Positions 34,741 to 46,137 of a stretch of 64,000 nucleotides of DNA are shown here, piece by piece; position 1 is the stretch's first letter, and each line of letters starts with the position of its first letter. The notes below the pieces were generated by a model. It had not been told where the DNA came from and did no database searches. It saw nothing but the letters and a program-made list of their open reading frames with translations. Origin of the DNA: Ursus arctos (taxonomy: Eukaryota > Chordata > Mammalia > Carnivora > Ursidae). The position numbers and the translations under genes are program-made. The stretch spans positions 25,663,772-25,727,771 of the forward strand of contig NW_026622874.1 of NCBI RefSeq assembly GCF_023065955.2, read 5' to 3'.

Positions 34741-35220
34741 TATTCAGGAATGATAAATAAATTACATTGTATAAAGAGTATAATAAGTGGTAGAAAAAAA
34801 GGGAACATTTTGCATCCAAATCTTTAAATTATAAATAGTAAAACCTAACCAGCACAGCTAGTTGAAAAGAGTTAACTAAGAATTTAGAGGCACACAGGTC
34901 AACTAAGCCTTTCACTCTGTTACGAGAAGTTCGTAGAATGCTGATTTTACAGAACATCAATTTCTATTATAAGATGCTTCCTATAACTATAACTTATCTG
35001 CTGAATAATGTTAGAAATCACTAACTCAGAGAAACAGAATTTTAGTGTTCAGAAATCAACTAGCCAATTTTCCTTGTTTTACAGGTAAAGAAATACAGGT
35101 GTAGGGAGCCTAGATAACATGAGGGTTTTTTTTCCCCTCTCCAGTAACAATTAAGTTTTATAGAAACTCACTATATTTTCTTATTATAAAATAATGAATA
35201 TAAAAATTACTATGATGTGT
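34741..35220. other. Intron, nothing recognised
   Basis: Non-coding between a HAL1-like piece and the MLT1 LTR. Confidence 0.4.
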
Positions 35221-35223
35221 TCC

Positions 35224-35605
35224 TTAAGTGTTATGGACTGACCTGTGTAGCCACCACCTCCCAAAATTTATACGTTGGATCTCTAATCCCCAATGTGCCA
35301 CAGCCTTTGAGGAGATAATTAAGATTAAATGAGGTCTTAAGGACAGGGCCTATTCCAATAGGACTGGGTCCTTATAAGAAGAGGAAGAGACATCAGAGAT
35401 ACCCTCAGTGGACACTGGGGAAAGGTATGTGAAAAACAGCCAGAAGGCCCTCTGCAAGCCAGGAAGAGGGGCCCTACCAGAAAAGCCTGCACTTGACCTT
35501 GCATTTCAGTCCTCCAGAATGGTGAGAACAAAAAGTTCTACTCAGTAAGCCACACATCTATGGTATTCTGTAATGGCAGCCCACGTACATTAATACAATG
35601 AATTT
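35224..35605 (+). mobile_element. MLT1-type solo LTR (ERVL-MaLR)
   Basis: Ordered MLT1 landmarks: GTTATGGACTGACCTGTGTA, TTTGAGGAGATAATTAAG, CCTTATAAGAAGAGGAAGAG, CTGCAAGCCAGGAAGAGG, CAGTCCTCCAGAATGGTGAG and TATTCTGTAATGGCAGCCC. About 380 bp, solo. Part of it has been copied to 36003-36127. Confidence 0.85.
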
Positions 35606-35966
35606 AACATGTCCTAAATTTTCAAATAATTATTCTCAAAAGACTAAGCTTACTTCAAAAAAAGGCAACATATATAACTGCAAATCTTAGCAAGATGTAT
35701 CAACAATTATAAGATTAGCATCAACAGGAAAAAAAAAAGGGCAGACAAAGGGGTGAAAAAAAAATCCAGAATTGGTGAAGAATGAGTCAGAGAACACTGC
35801 TGTAGAGAACCTTTTGCTCTGAGTTAAATATTAATTCAGTCAGTTATATGAAAGAGAGCACGACAGAGAATGGGGAGAGATTTCTTTGTCATTTCTATTA
35901 TGGTCAAAATTTTACCTCAAATTTATTGATGACAGAAAATTTCTTTCTCATCCACCCCCTCCCCCC

Positions 35967-36166
35967 CAAATTAGTAAGTTAACAGCAAATGACTCTATGA
36001 GTACTGGGGAAAGGCATGTGAAAACAGCCAGAAGGCCCTCTCCAAGCCAGGAAGAGGGGCCCTACCAGAAAAGCCTGCACCTGCCCTTGCATTTCAGTCC
36101 TCCAGAATGGTGAGAACAAAAAGTTCTCAAATTAGTAAGTTAACAGCAAATGACTCTATGAGTACT
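35967..36166 (+). repeat. Copied MLT1 fragment between 39-bp direct repeats
   Basis: A 39-bp block starting CAAATTAGTAAGTTAACAGC occurs identically at 35967-36005 and 36128-36166. Between them, 36006-36127 is about 96% identical to 35417-35539 of the nearby MLT1 LTR, in the same orientation, with ACT shared at the left junction. Confidence 0.92.
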
Positions 36167-36244
36167 AATCAAGGTAAAACATTCTACTGCATAGCAACCA
36201 CCACCAAGTGCTTTTTACAGCAATTGCCATGAATATTTCTATTC

Positions 36245-36470
36245 TTTTTTTTTTTAAGATTGATTTATTTGATTGAGAGAGAAACAGAAAGCAAGCAAGT
36301 GCACGCACACATGTAGGAGCAAAGGAAGGGGGAGAGGGAGAAAGAAAACTCAAGCAGACTCCCTGCTGAATACAGAGCCCAATGCAAGGCTCAATCTCAC
36401 CACCCTGAGATCATGACCTGAACTGAAACCAAGAGTTCGATGCTTAACCAACTGAGCCACCAGCTGTCCT
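36245..36470 (-). mobile_element. CAN-SINE, older
   Basis: Reverse-oriented with a degenerate head (CCACCAGCTGTCC), flanked by GAATATTT copies. Confidence 0.85.
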
Positions 36471-36659
36471 GGGAATATTTTTTTTTAATAGCAGAAGTGT
36501 CATCTTTCACATGCATTCTCTCAAAAACCAATTTCTTGAAACCATTATTAATTTCTTCAAATATCTTATATGTTCCATTCAATTTTTTATTATAAATTTC
36601 AATGTTCTTAATTTCCAGATCTATAAGGTATTGAAGGCAGGGATTTCTTAAATCTTTTT

Positions 36660-36859
36660 TTTTTTTTTAAAGATTTTTATTTATTTATTTATTTGACAGA
36701 GAGAGACAGTGAGAGAGGGAACACAAGCAGGGGGTGGGTGAGGGAGAAGCAGGCTTCCCGCCAAGCAGAGAGCCCGATGCAGGGCTCGATCCCAGGACCC
36801 TGGGATCATGACCTAAGCCTAAGGCAGACGCTTAACCAACTGAGCCACCCAGGAGCCCC
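36660..36859 (-). mobile_element. CAN-SINE
   Basis: Flanked by CTTAAATCTTTT on both sides; complete. Confidence 0.9.
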
Positions 36860-36994
36860 TTAAATCTTTTTAAATCCTATGCCCAACATAATGTCTGATA
36901 GATAGTATGTGCCTCATACATTTTTTTTTGAATGGCAAATGTTGAAACAATATTAATAATTTTTGTGAAAAATTATGATGTATTAATAAAGTTT

Positions 36995-38220
36995 TAAAAA
37001 ACAAAACTCCAACAATTGGATATTCATGCACAAAGGAATTAAGTTGTACTCAACCTCACACCATACATGAAATTAACCTAAATGGATCAAACACCTAAAT
37101 GTAAAAGCTAAAACTATAAAACTCTCAAAAGAAAACAGGCATAAATCTTCATAACCTTAGATGAGGCAATGGTTTCTTAGATATGACACAAAGAGCAGAA
37201 GGGATGAAAGAAAAAGTTTTGATAAATTGGACGTCATCAAAATTTTAAAAAATGTGTTTAAAAGAGCACTATGAAGAAAGTAAAAGAACCACCACAGACT
37301 GGGTTAAAACATTTACAAACCACATATCAGCTAAGGTCTAGTATCCAGAATATATAAAGAACTCTTAGGATTCAACAATAAAAAGACAAATAGCCCAATT
37401 AAAAAATGGGCAAAGGATCTGAATGAACATTTCTCAAAAAAAAAAATATAATTACGGAAATGGCCAATGGCATATGAAAACATTTCAATATCATCAATCA
37501 TTAGGGAAATGCAAATCAAAATCACAATTCCACTTCATACCCACTAGGATGGCTATGATTAAAAAAGACAGACAGACAGACAGACAATAACAAGTGTTGA
37601 AATGAATGAGGAGAAACTGGAACCCTTATACATTGCTGGTGGGAATGTAAAAATGGTGCAAACATGTTGGAAACAGTTTGGCGGTTCCTCAAAAAATTAA
37701 TTAGAGTTACCATATGATTTACTAATTCCACTTCTAGGTATATATCAAGAGAGGTGAAAACATGTTTATACAAAAACTTACACACAAATATCTATAGCAG
37801 CATTATTCTTAACAGCTAAAAAGTGAAAACAATCCAAGTGTCTATCAACTGATGAATAGATAAATAAAATATGGCCTATCCATATAATGGAATATTATTC
37901 AGCCATTAGAATGAAATACTATTACATGCTATAGCATGGATAAATGTTGAAAACATTACATAAAGGGGAAGGAGGCCAGGCACTAAAAACCACACGTTTC
38001 ATTTTTATGAAATGTCCAGAACAGACAAATTCACAGAGGCAGAAAGTAGATTAGTAGTTGGCAGGGGCTGGGGGAAGGGGGAATGAGGAGTGATGAAAAT
38101 GTTGTGGAATTAGGTAGTGGGGACAGTTGTAGAAATTTGTGAATATATGAGAAACCATTAAATCATATAACTTTAAAGGGTAAATTTTATAGTATCTGAA
38201 TTACATCTCAATAAAACATA
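36995..38220 (+). mobile_element. Old L1, 3' part
   Basis: Diverged ORF2 C-terminal and 3' text: TTAGGGAAATGCAAATCAAA, ACCCACTAGGATGGCTATGA, TTGCTGGTGGGAATGTAAAA, ATGGAATATTATTCAGCC and GTAGTTGGCAGGGGCTGG. A (GACA)n run lies at 37565-37586. Confidence 0.88.
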
Positions 38221-38274
38221 TTTTAGCTCCAAGTTTAATACTATAACAGAAACACACTGATAAATTAAAACATA

Positions 38275-38825
38275 TTCATTTATTTATTCAACAAATAATT
38301 ATTGTGCCTATTAGATGCTAGGCTCTGTGCTAAATGATAGGGATATATATATATATATATAATGATAAACAAGACAGATGTGGCTCCTGTCCCTTATAGA
38401 GTTTGCATTCCAGTGACTGAGGCAGAAAGAAACCCACACAAATAAACAATGAATTACAAACTGAAAAATGTTGGGAAGGCAACAGGGTATGAGATGGAAG
38501 GTAGGTACTGGGATGGACAGCTATCCTTTTGGCAGGATAAGAGATGGTCAGAAAAGACTTCTTCATAGGAGATGACGTTTAATCTGAAACCTGAACTTAA
38601 AGGATGAGAAGAGCAAGGGCAATATGATTCTCAGGAGTGGGAATAATGTATTAGGAAAGGAACTGGAGGTTGAGGACCTGAAAGGCAGGTTACAATGGAA
38701 CTAATAGCAGGTAGTAAGTGATAGGAGGTAAGATAGGGACGGAGGCAAAGGCCATGTTAAAGAGTCTGAATTTTATTCTAAGTGCAATGAAAAATATTGA
38801 AGGGTTTTAAGCAAGTTTAAAAAGT
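38275..38825 (-). mobile_element. L2 remnant
   Basis: Antisense L2 3' end: TATTCAACAAATAATTATTG, TAGATGCTAGGCTCTGTGC, GAGTTTGCATTCCAGTGAC and GCAATGAAAAATATTGAAGG. A TA microsatellite is at 38342-38362. Confidence 0.8.
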
Positions 38826-39011
38826 AGAAAAATCAAAAGTAGAATTAGTTTACCTTCACCAAATGATCATTTAGAATAGCATTTCCCAGGACATTGGTAT
38901 GTATATGAAGAGAAGAATGAGAAGGAGAAGAATTCCAAGGAATTCAAATAAGTTTGGGAAATAGGAGTTATAAACACGGATCAATTGATTTCTTTAAGGT
39001 AACAGTTCTCA

Positions 39012-39200
39012 GGGTGCCTGGGTGGCTCAGTCAGTTAAGTGTCTGACTTCAGCTCAGGTCATGATTTCAGGGACCTGGGATGGAGCTCCACAGTAGGCTC
39101 CCCACTCAGCAGGGAGTCTGCTTGTTTCTCTGCCCCTTCCCCCCAACTTGTATGTGCTCTCTTTCTTGCTCTCTCTAATAAATAAATAATCTTAGGGAAA
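39012..39200 (+). mobile_element. CAN-SINE at the edge of MER5A
   Basis: Flanked by GGTAACAGTTCTCA / GGTAGTAGCTCCCA, an aged target-site duplication overlapping the MER5A end. Confidence 0.88.
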
Positions 39201-39204
39201 AAAA

Positions 39205-39441
39205 ATGGTAGTAGCTCCCAACTGGGATGATCCTGCCTCCCAGGGGTTATTGACAATGTCTGGAGACATTTTTTGGTTGTCGTAACAGGAAGGGTGTTAC
39301 TGGCATTTAATGGATACAGGACAGGGATGCCGCTATACATTCTACAAGGCCGGGAACATCATCCTCTCTCTCCCTGCCTCTCAGTAAAGGGTTACCTAAG
39401 TTCAAAATGTTAACAGTGTCAAGGCTGAAAAACTCTGCTTA
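39205..39441 (+). mobile_element. MER5A-type hAT DNA transposon (non-autonomous)
   Basis: Landmarks in order: TAGCTCCCAACTGGGATGAT, CCCAGGGGTTATTGACAATG, TCTGGAGACATTTTTTGG, GTTACTGGCATTTAATGG and AAAATGTTAACAGTGTCAAG, ending in an inverted end (GGCTGAAAAACTCTGC). Confidence 0.88.
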
Positions 39442-40010
39442 AAGGCAAAAGAAGCTTTACTATGCTAATATACATTGTTATTATTCAATGAGAAGGAAAT
39501 ATACTATATTGTGTTTCCCAAAGTTATTTATAAGAATACTCTTTCACCGGGGTAGAGGGGAAATGGCAGGGGAAAGATGGAAAAGGGGGTGGAGAGTGTC
39601 TAGTAAAATTTCCAAGAACATTATTCTGTGGAATACGGTTTGAGAGGCACTAATTTTAATATCACCACCACACTTCTTTGCATTTTTATATTCCATACCC
39701 AATAGATTCTATGACTTCTTAGCTTCTCAAAAACTACTCATAAATGAAAGAGCTGATGAATAAAAATTAACATGTGACTGAGTTAAATCAAATATACGAA
39801 GAATATTTAGCACTACTGATTTCACGTTTTTAAGAAAAAAAGGTGTTTTTTTTTAAGTGTGATTTACAAATTAGGAATAAATAACTTGAAATTCTATTTT
39901 TTCTCAAATGCTACTTCATCAACAGATGGGAGAATTATATAAAGCATATGGTTATGAAGATTTCAAAAATAAAAATGTTACTCTAAAATCACTGGTGTAG
40001 TAGAAATAGA
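39442..40010. other. Intron, nothing recognised
   Basis: Contains a purine-rich run at 39545-39600; otherwise plain AT-rich intron. Confidence 0.45.
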
Positions 40011-40014
40011 ACTA

Positions 40015-40595
40015 ACTGGGAGTCATTCATTCAACAAGTATTAAGTCCCTTCTATATACCAGGCAATGGGGCAGACACCAGGAATACAATGATAAGCAAA
40101 ATACATGTAAACTCCGCCCTCAGAGATTACACTCTACCTGAGGAAACAGACTTTAATCAAATAATCACATAAATATACACAATGTAATATGGGTTTTGAA
40201 GAAAATGTAAAAATGAGAAAAAAATATCAACGGGACGTATCTAGTTTGCAAGGACTCAGGGGAAGGGAGGTGTGGGATTTTCTTAAGTGTCATCTAAGAT
40301 GAAATCTGAAGGATAAGTAGGCATTTGGATAGAGCATAAGTGCTCTAAGCATATATGCAAGAACAGCATATAGATGCTGTAGAAACAGGTATGTACATTT
40401 GAGAAACTGAAGGTCCGTGTGACTGGAATCCAGGGAGAAAGGGGGACAAAGATGGTGGCTAAGGCGAAACAAGCAAGCAAGGGTCTGGTCAGTTAGGGCT
40501 TTCCAGGATAAAGGATGAGCCTTTTTCCTATAACCAAGGTTACATCTTTGAAGGATTTTAAGCAGAGGAATAATTGGATCAGATATGCTTTGTAA
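40015..40595 (-). mobile_element. L2 remnant
   Basis: Antisense L2: CATTCATTCAACAAGTATTA, CTATATACCAGGCAATGG, CCTCAGAGATTACACTCTA, CTTTGAAGGATTTTAAGCAG. The 121-codon ORF 40290-40655 lies on it and has no domain. Confidence 0.8.
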
Positions 40596-41325
40596 ATGAA
40601 GGGATGTGGGGAGACCACTCAGATGTACTACAGTAGATATCAAATGAGAAATCACGATAGCCTTAACCAGGGTGAGGACACTACAGGTAAGTGGAGAAAT
40701 TCAAGAGATAGTCTAGAGGTAAAATCAATAGGTTTTAGTGACAGGTTGTCAATTGTCAATTGTCAATTGCCTGTATTTGCTTGAGTAAGTGACCCTCTGG
40801 CTCTGGTTTTCTCTTTGACAAAGACAGCATGTCACTGGGCAATCTCTAAGGCCCCCCGCAGCTCCAAATATCCTATTCCATAATTAAAGCTGCCAATTTC
40901 TGCAAAATCCAACTAGGCTAAAGTGGTCCTAAACAAAATTTTCTGATCTATCTTGAGGTTTCATCATATGAGGTGTAACTAAATGTGCTTGAATACTTGT
41001 GGTAAAACAAAAAATTCTTTCAATTTACATAGTGACACATAACGGAAATGAAATTAATCTCACTGGCACTAGCTCTGATAACAATCAAAACTATTTATCA
41101 CCCCAATGAATATTTACCTAATGTCTGCTAGGCAAAAATGCCAATAAATGAAATAGTGATAAACAGTTCTACCATGAGCTTAATTCAGTAGCAAAGCAAG
41201 TATCCACCAGTGTTTTCAGATGTTTTTTGCCCTTGTAACCTCTAAAACAATTTTGGAAAGCTGTCTTACATACATTTGTTATGACAAAAGATTCTGTACA
41301 CATTTAAATAGCTTAAATGTAATTT
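40596..41325. other. Intron, nothing firm
   Basis: A short (TGTCAAT)3 tandem lies at 40744-40769. No gene or clear repeat. Confidence 0.45.
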
Positions 41326-42425
41326 CTGGAGTCCAAGATGGTGGAGGAGTAAGAGACCTTAATTTGGTCTACTCCCAAAAATTCAGCTAGATAGCCATCA
41401 AATCATTCTGAACACCTGCGAACTCAACCAGAAATCTAAGAGGAGTGACTGACTGCTTTTGTCTAATGGTTCACTAAGGAGTGGGCCCCAAGCTTTCAGC
41501 TCTGGGCTGGAGATTGGGAGGCCGCCATTTTCATTCTCACCCTCTAAAGCTGATCAGAAAGCCTTCAGGGAACAAAAGACACAAAGAGCAAAGTGGAGCA
41601 GATTACTTAGCCTGGCCACTAGCAAGTGCTGTACAATTCTGCCTGGGGCAAATACACTTGAGAATTAACACAACAGGCCCCTCCCCCAGAAGATCCGCAA
41701 GAACATCCAGCCAAGACCAGGTTTACCTATCAATGAGAATCACACAACTCCAGCACTAGAGGGATAAAGCACATAGAATTCATGTCTGTTCCCCCATGAT
41801 TCTTTAGTCTTTCAACTTTATTTTTTTTTTAATTTTTTTCTTTTTTCGACCAATTTCTTATTTTATCAATTCCTTTTTAAAATAGTTTTTAATTTTCATT
41901 TTTATACTTACATTGTATCCCTTCATTATATTTAATCTTATTTTTGTATATATATGTTTTTCTTTCTTTACAATTTTGGGATGCAGTCTTCTAACATATC
42001 AAAATGGCTCTGTTCTAATCACCAGCTTGATCATATTCTCTTTTTGGTTGTTCTTTTTCTTTTGGTTTGTTTTTTGGTTTTGTTAAGGTCTTTTTAAATT
42101 TTCACTTTACATTTACATTCTAGCCTTTCAATGTATTTATTTTTATTTTTGCATATATAACTTTTTCTTTCTTTACAATTTTGAGATGCAGTTTCTTCTA
42201 ACAAATTGACCAAAATGAACTCAGGTGATAGTGTACTGCTCTGTCATGTTCACCTGTCTGCTTATATCCCTTTTTTTTTTTTTAATGTTGGGGGTTTTTT
42301 TCTCTTTTGTTTTTTTCTTGTCTTGTAATTTCCATTTTTACAGTTACATTCTATCCTCTCATTGTATTAATTTAATTTTTGTACATATGTGTTTTTCTTT
42401 CTTTGCAATACTGGGGTCTAGTTTT

Positions 42426-42641
42426 TCTTTCTCTTTTTCTTTTCCTTTCTTTTCTTTCTAAGATTTTATTTATTCATTAGAGAGAGAGACAGCCAGTGAG
42501 AGAGGGAACACAAGCAGGAGGACTGGGAGAGGAAGAAGGAGGCTCCCAGCGGAGGAGCCTGATGTGGGGCTCGATCCCATAACACCAGGATCACGACCTG
42601 AGCCGAAGGCAGATGCTTAACGACTGAGTCACCCCGGCGAC
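42426..42641 (-). mobile_element. CAN-SINE in the 5'UTR of L1 copy B
   Basis: Reverse-oriented; flanked by ACTGGGGTCTAGTTTTT (42409) and ACTGGGATCTAGTTTTC (42642). Confidence 0.9.
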
Positions 42642-42864
42642 ACTGGGATCTAGTTTTCTAAAAAACAGGCCAAATACACATAGAATCCAGTGTATTGCTC
42701 TATTCTGCTCACCAGTGTGATTATATTCTTTTTTTTTTTCTTTAAAAAAATTTTTTTTTTCCGGTTTCGGATCTCTTTTGATTTGTTTAGTGTATATTTT
42801 CCTGGGGTCGCTGTTGCCATTGTAGTATTTGGTTCTCTCATTCATCTACTCTTCTCTGGACAGA

Positions 42865-43692
42865 CTGACAAGAAGGAAAAACTCACCTGAAAAAAGAGAA
42901 GACGCAGTACTGACTGCGAGGGACCTAATCAGTATGGGTATAAGTAAGATGTCGGAATTAGAGATCAGAATAACAATTATAAAGACACTAGCTAGGCTTC
43001 AAAAAGCATAGAGGACACTAGAGAATCCCTTTCTGGGGAAATAAAAGAACTAAAATCTAATCAAGTCAAAAGCAAAAAGGCTATTAATGAGATGCAATAA
43101 AAAATGGAGGCTCTAACTGCCACGATAAATGAGGCAGAAGAGAGAATCAGTGATACAGAAGACAAAATGCTGGAGAATAAAGAAGCTGAGAAAAGGAGAG
43201 ATGAACAACTACTGGATCATGAGGGGAGATTTCGAGACATAAGTGATACCATAAAGTGAAAAAATATTAGGACAATTGGGATCCCAGAAGAACAGGAAAG
43301 AGAGAGGGGGGCAGAAGGAATATTGAAGCAAATTCTAGTGGAGAACTTCCCTAATGTGGGGAAGGAAACAGGCATCAAAATCCAAAAGGCACACAGAACG
43401 CCCCTCAAAATCAATAAAAATAGGTCAACACCCCGAAATAAAATAGTGAAACTTGCAAATCTCGGAGACAAAGAGAAAATCCTGAAAGTAGCTCGGGACA
43501 AGAGATCTGTAACCTACAACGGCAGAAATGTTAGATTGGCAGCAGACCTACCCACAGAGACCTGGCAGGCCAGAAAGGACTGGCATGATATACTCAGGGT
43601 GCTAAATGAGAAAAATATGCAGCCAAGAATACTTTATCCAGCTAGGACGTCATTCAAAAATAGAAGGAGAGATAAAAAGCTTCCAGGACAAA
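42865..43692 (+). pseudogene. L1 ORF1 pseudogene of copy B, C-terminal end missing
   Basis: The start codon is changed (CTG at 42865 where copy A has ATG). The frame reads TRRKNSPEKRE and stops at TAG 43009-43011. The restored frame meets TAA at 43098-43100 and TGA at 43257-43259. Beyond that the frame is open from 43323, reading KQILVENFPNVGKETGIKIQ and LPTETWQARKDWHDILRVLN, until the breakpoint. It is the ORF1 RNA-binding protein of L1, inactive here. Confidence 0.9.
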
Positions 43693-44203
43693 TTTTCCTG
43701 TCATACTTCCTAGCCATTAAATGTTTATAAATTATAATTTAAATACAAAAACTTTCTTTACCATAAAGTTGTAAATATTAAAATTTCTTCTGCATTGGTT
43801 TCATTTCAATTACTGAAATACAGTACATCAACACAACATAAACATGTAATAAACTTTGATAAATACTAAACATAAAAAGTAAAATGCTATTGGGAATTTG
43901 AAAATAAATTTAATTTTTAAATTTAAATAGATGGAGCTTTTCTCCCAGTTAGCTCATATACCCATTGATAAATGTTACATTATTGTTGGAATGATAGACA
44001 TCGCATTTGGTAGAATATTATGAATATTGCAGAATGAGACAATTAAGAAGCACTGATATCACTATTTTTCATCTTATAGATATAAGTGCTGAGAAATTCT
44101 TTTTACATAAATAAATGGATCAGAATGAAAGTCTGTTGTAGTAATGTCAATTTTCTGAATTCCTTCCACGTGTTTTCCAAAAACTGCATATGGATATGTT
44201 GTT
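43693..44203. other. Intron, nothing recognised
   Basis: AT-rich sequence directly after the L1 copy B breakpoint. Confidence 0.4.
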
Positions 44204-44218
44204 AAAAATTAGTTTTTA

Positions 44219-44409
44219 GGGGCGCCTGGGTGGCTCAGTCGTTAAGCGTCTGCCTTTGGCTCAGGGCGTGATCCCAGCGTTCTGGGATGGAGCCCCGCAT
44301 CAGGCCCCTCCGCTAGGAGCCTGCTTCTTCCTTTCCCACTCCCTCTGCTGTGTTTCCTCTCTCGCTGGCTGACTCTCTCTCTCTCAAATAAATAAATAAA
44401 ATCTTTAAA
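44219..44409 (+). mobile_element. CAN-SINE
   Basis: Flanked by AAAAATTAGTTTTTA on both sides; complete young-type copy. Confidence 0.93.
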
Positions 44410-44424
44410 AAAAATTAGTTTTTA

Positions 44425-45035
44425 AGCTAGCAATTAAGTCTTCCTTCAATTCATTGAAAATAAACAATGAAAACAATTTGACTTCAAAAGGATTTGTTAT
44501 CCTGTTAATTAAACTTACTTTCTCGATGTCTACACCAACAATTTGAGTATTTCAGACTATCCCTTTGGGGGTTATGCAGGTAATGCACTGCAACAAAAAT
44601 GAGATTTGGCAAAAGACCAAGCTTTCTTTTGTAAAATCAGGGAAAGGTTATTTGAAAAGGAACTGCATGACTGCTGGAAATTACTAAAGGCAAATCAATT
44701 TCAGGACTTAGTATAAATTGAAGAACTGGAAATGGGTTCCCTTAGAGGACAATAAATAAAGGACTTTTTTTCCAGCACTGCTCTTCACTGAATCAACATG
44801 ACAAAATACTAATTTATATACAGATGATATTTTCAAGAAAATTATCTATTCTTTACTGAAGGATTTCCATTTGCTAATTCTGACAGCCTAATTAATTACT
44901 TCATATAATTGGAAAGTGAATGCCATTATTTAAAGCCACTTAATTAAATTTATCTAGCTAAATTCACCTTTAGCTGAATTATTACTAATCACAGTTCTTT
45001 TTCACTTCTTGCAAAGCAACAGGTCATATATATTA
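44425..45035. other. Intron, nothing recognised
   Basis: No repeat or ORF of note between two SINEs. Confidence 0.45.
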
Positions 45036-45052
45036 TTAAGACTGGAGTTTTT

Positions 45053-45223
45053 AGGGGCACCTGGGTGGCTCAGTAGGTTAAGGGACTGCCTTCAGCTCAG
45101 GTCAGGATCCCAGGAGTCCTGGGATGGAGCCTTGCATTGCACTCCCTGCTCAGCAGGGGAGTCTGCTTCTTCCCCTCTCCCTGCTCATGCTCTCTCTCTT
45201 TCAAACAAATAAATATTTTTTTA
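45053..45223 (+). mobile_element. CAN-SINE
   Basis: Flanked by AAGACTGGAGTT on both sides. Confidence 0.9.
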
Positions 45224-45235
45224 AAAGACTGGAGT

Positions 45236-46130
45236 TATTATAAACAAAGCATATAGAAGATATCTGACTACTCAAGATTAATAGTATTAGTTTAACTGAA
45301 TTTTCAGTCTTTTTTTTTTTTTGCAAAGATGAGTACAAGAATGAACCATAAGAAGTAAAACCACTCTGGTTACTTATTCCAGAAATAAAGCTTTCAAAGA
45401 ACTACAGTTATGCAACTACCTCATTTCTCTCTAAAATGCCAGGCAGCTAGCTAAAGATAGAATGCATTTATGATGAATATAACATCAATATTCCAATCAG
45501 ATATAAAAAGCAAGGAAACACAGGTTTCTAACAAAAACAGTATTGAAAAATTAACGTACGTTTTACTCTTTGTTAATTCCTTAAGATCCATAAACTACTT
45601 CTTTGTTGAAAAATCTCCCCAATGTTCCCAATTTTATTGATTTCATAGCAACATACCAACTTAAAAAACTTTTTTTTAAGTTCTTAGCTCAAATTCTCTC
45701 AAAGCCAGGGTTTTATATGCTTCCCTCCTCCTCTATATTCTGGGACTGTTCATTATTCTTCAAATTAGGGCAGAAAAGCCACCACCAATGAAAAGACTCT
45801 TAAAATGATTAACAGAAAATTAATAAAACGCATCCCAGAATCATACTGAGAAAGATGAGAGCAAAGGAAATGTATATAAAACAATGAAATTAAGGAAGTG
45901 AACAACTGGCTACTAAAATACAATTTTTAAAAACAGTGATTTTATATATTTATAAATTTCTTATTTTCTTGAGGAAAAAAGAACACATTCAACCCAATTG
46001 AAAAAAAAACTTAGCTAATTTCTTATCCCAAAATCACAGTTTGGGCTCGTATAGACATATAGACAAATTAACTGTCTAAGCAACTAAAGCCTACTTTCTA
46101 GCTGCATCTCTCTTAAAACAAAACATGGAT
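45236..46130. other. Intron, nothing recognised
   Basis: AT-rich non-coding stretch. The 62-codon ORF at 45603-45791 is unsupported. Confidence 0.45.
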
Positions 46131-46137
46131 TGGGGGT

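Larger units (their letters stand above)
41328..43692 (+). mobile_element. LINE-1 copy B: 5' end, 5'UTR and most of ORF1, no 3' part
   Basis: The 5' start GGAGTCCAAGATGGTGGAGG is typical of carnivore L1s and is followed by about 1.5 kb of T-rich 5'UTR (with a SINE), then ORF1 remains at 42865-43692. Homology with copy A stops abruptly after TTCCAGGACAAA at 43692. No ORF2, 3'UTR or A tail follows. Confidence 0.9.

Noticed and set aside
40290..40655. 121-codon minus-strand ORF
   Set aside because: It lies on antisense L2 text and has no recognisable domain.
42225..42461. Very hydrophobic 78-codon ORF resembling membrane segments
   Set aside because: It is the T-rich L1 5'UTR translated; TTT/TTC runs give Phe-rich peptides.
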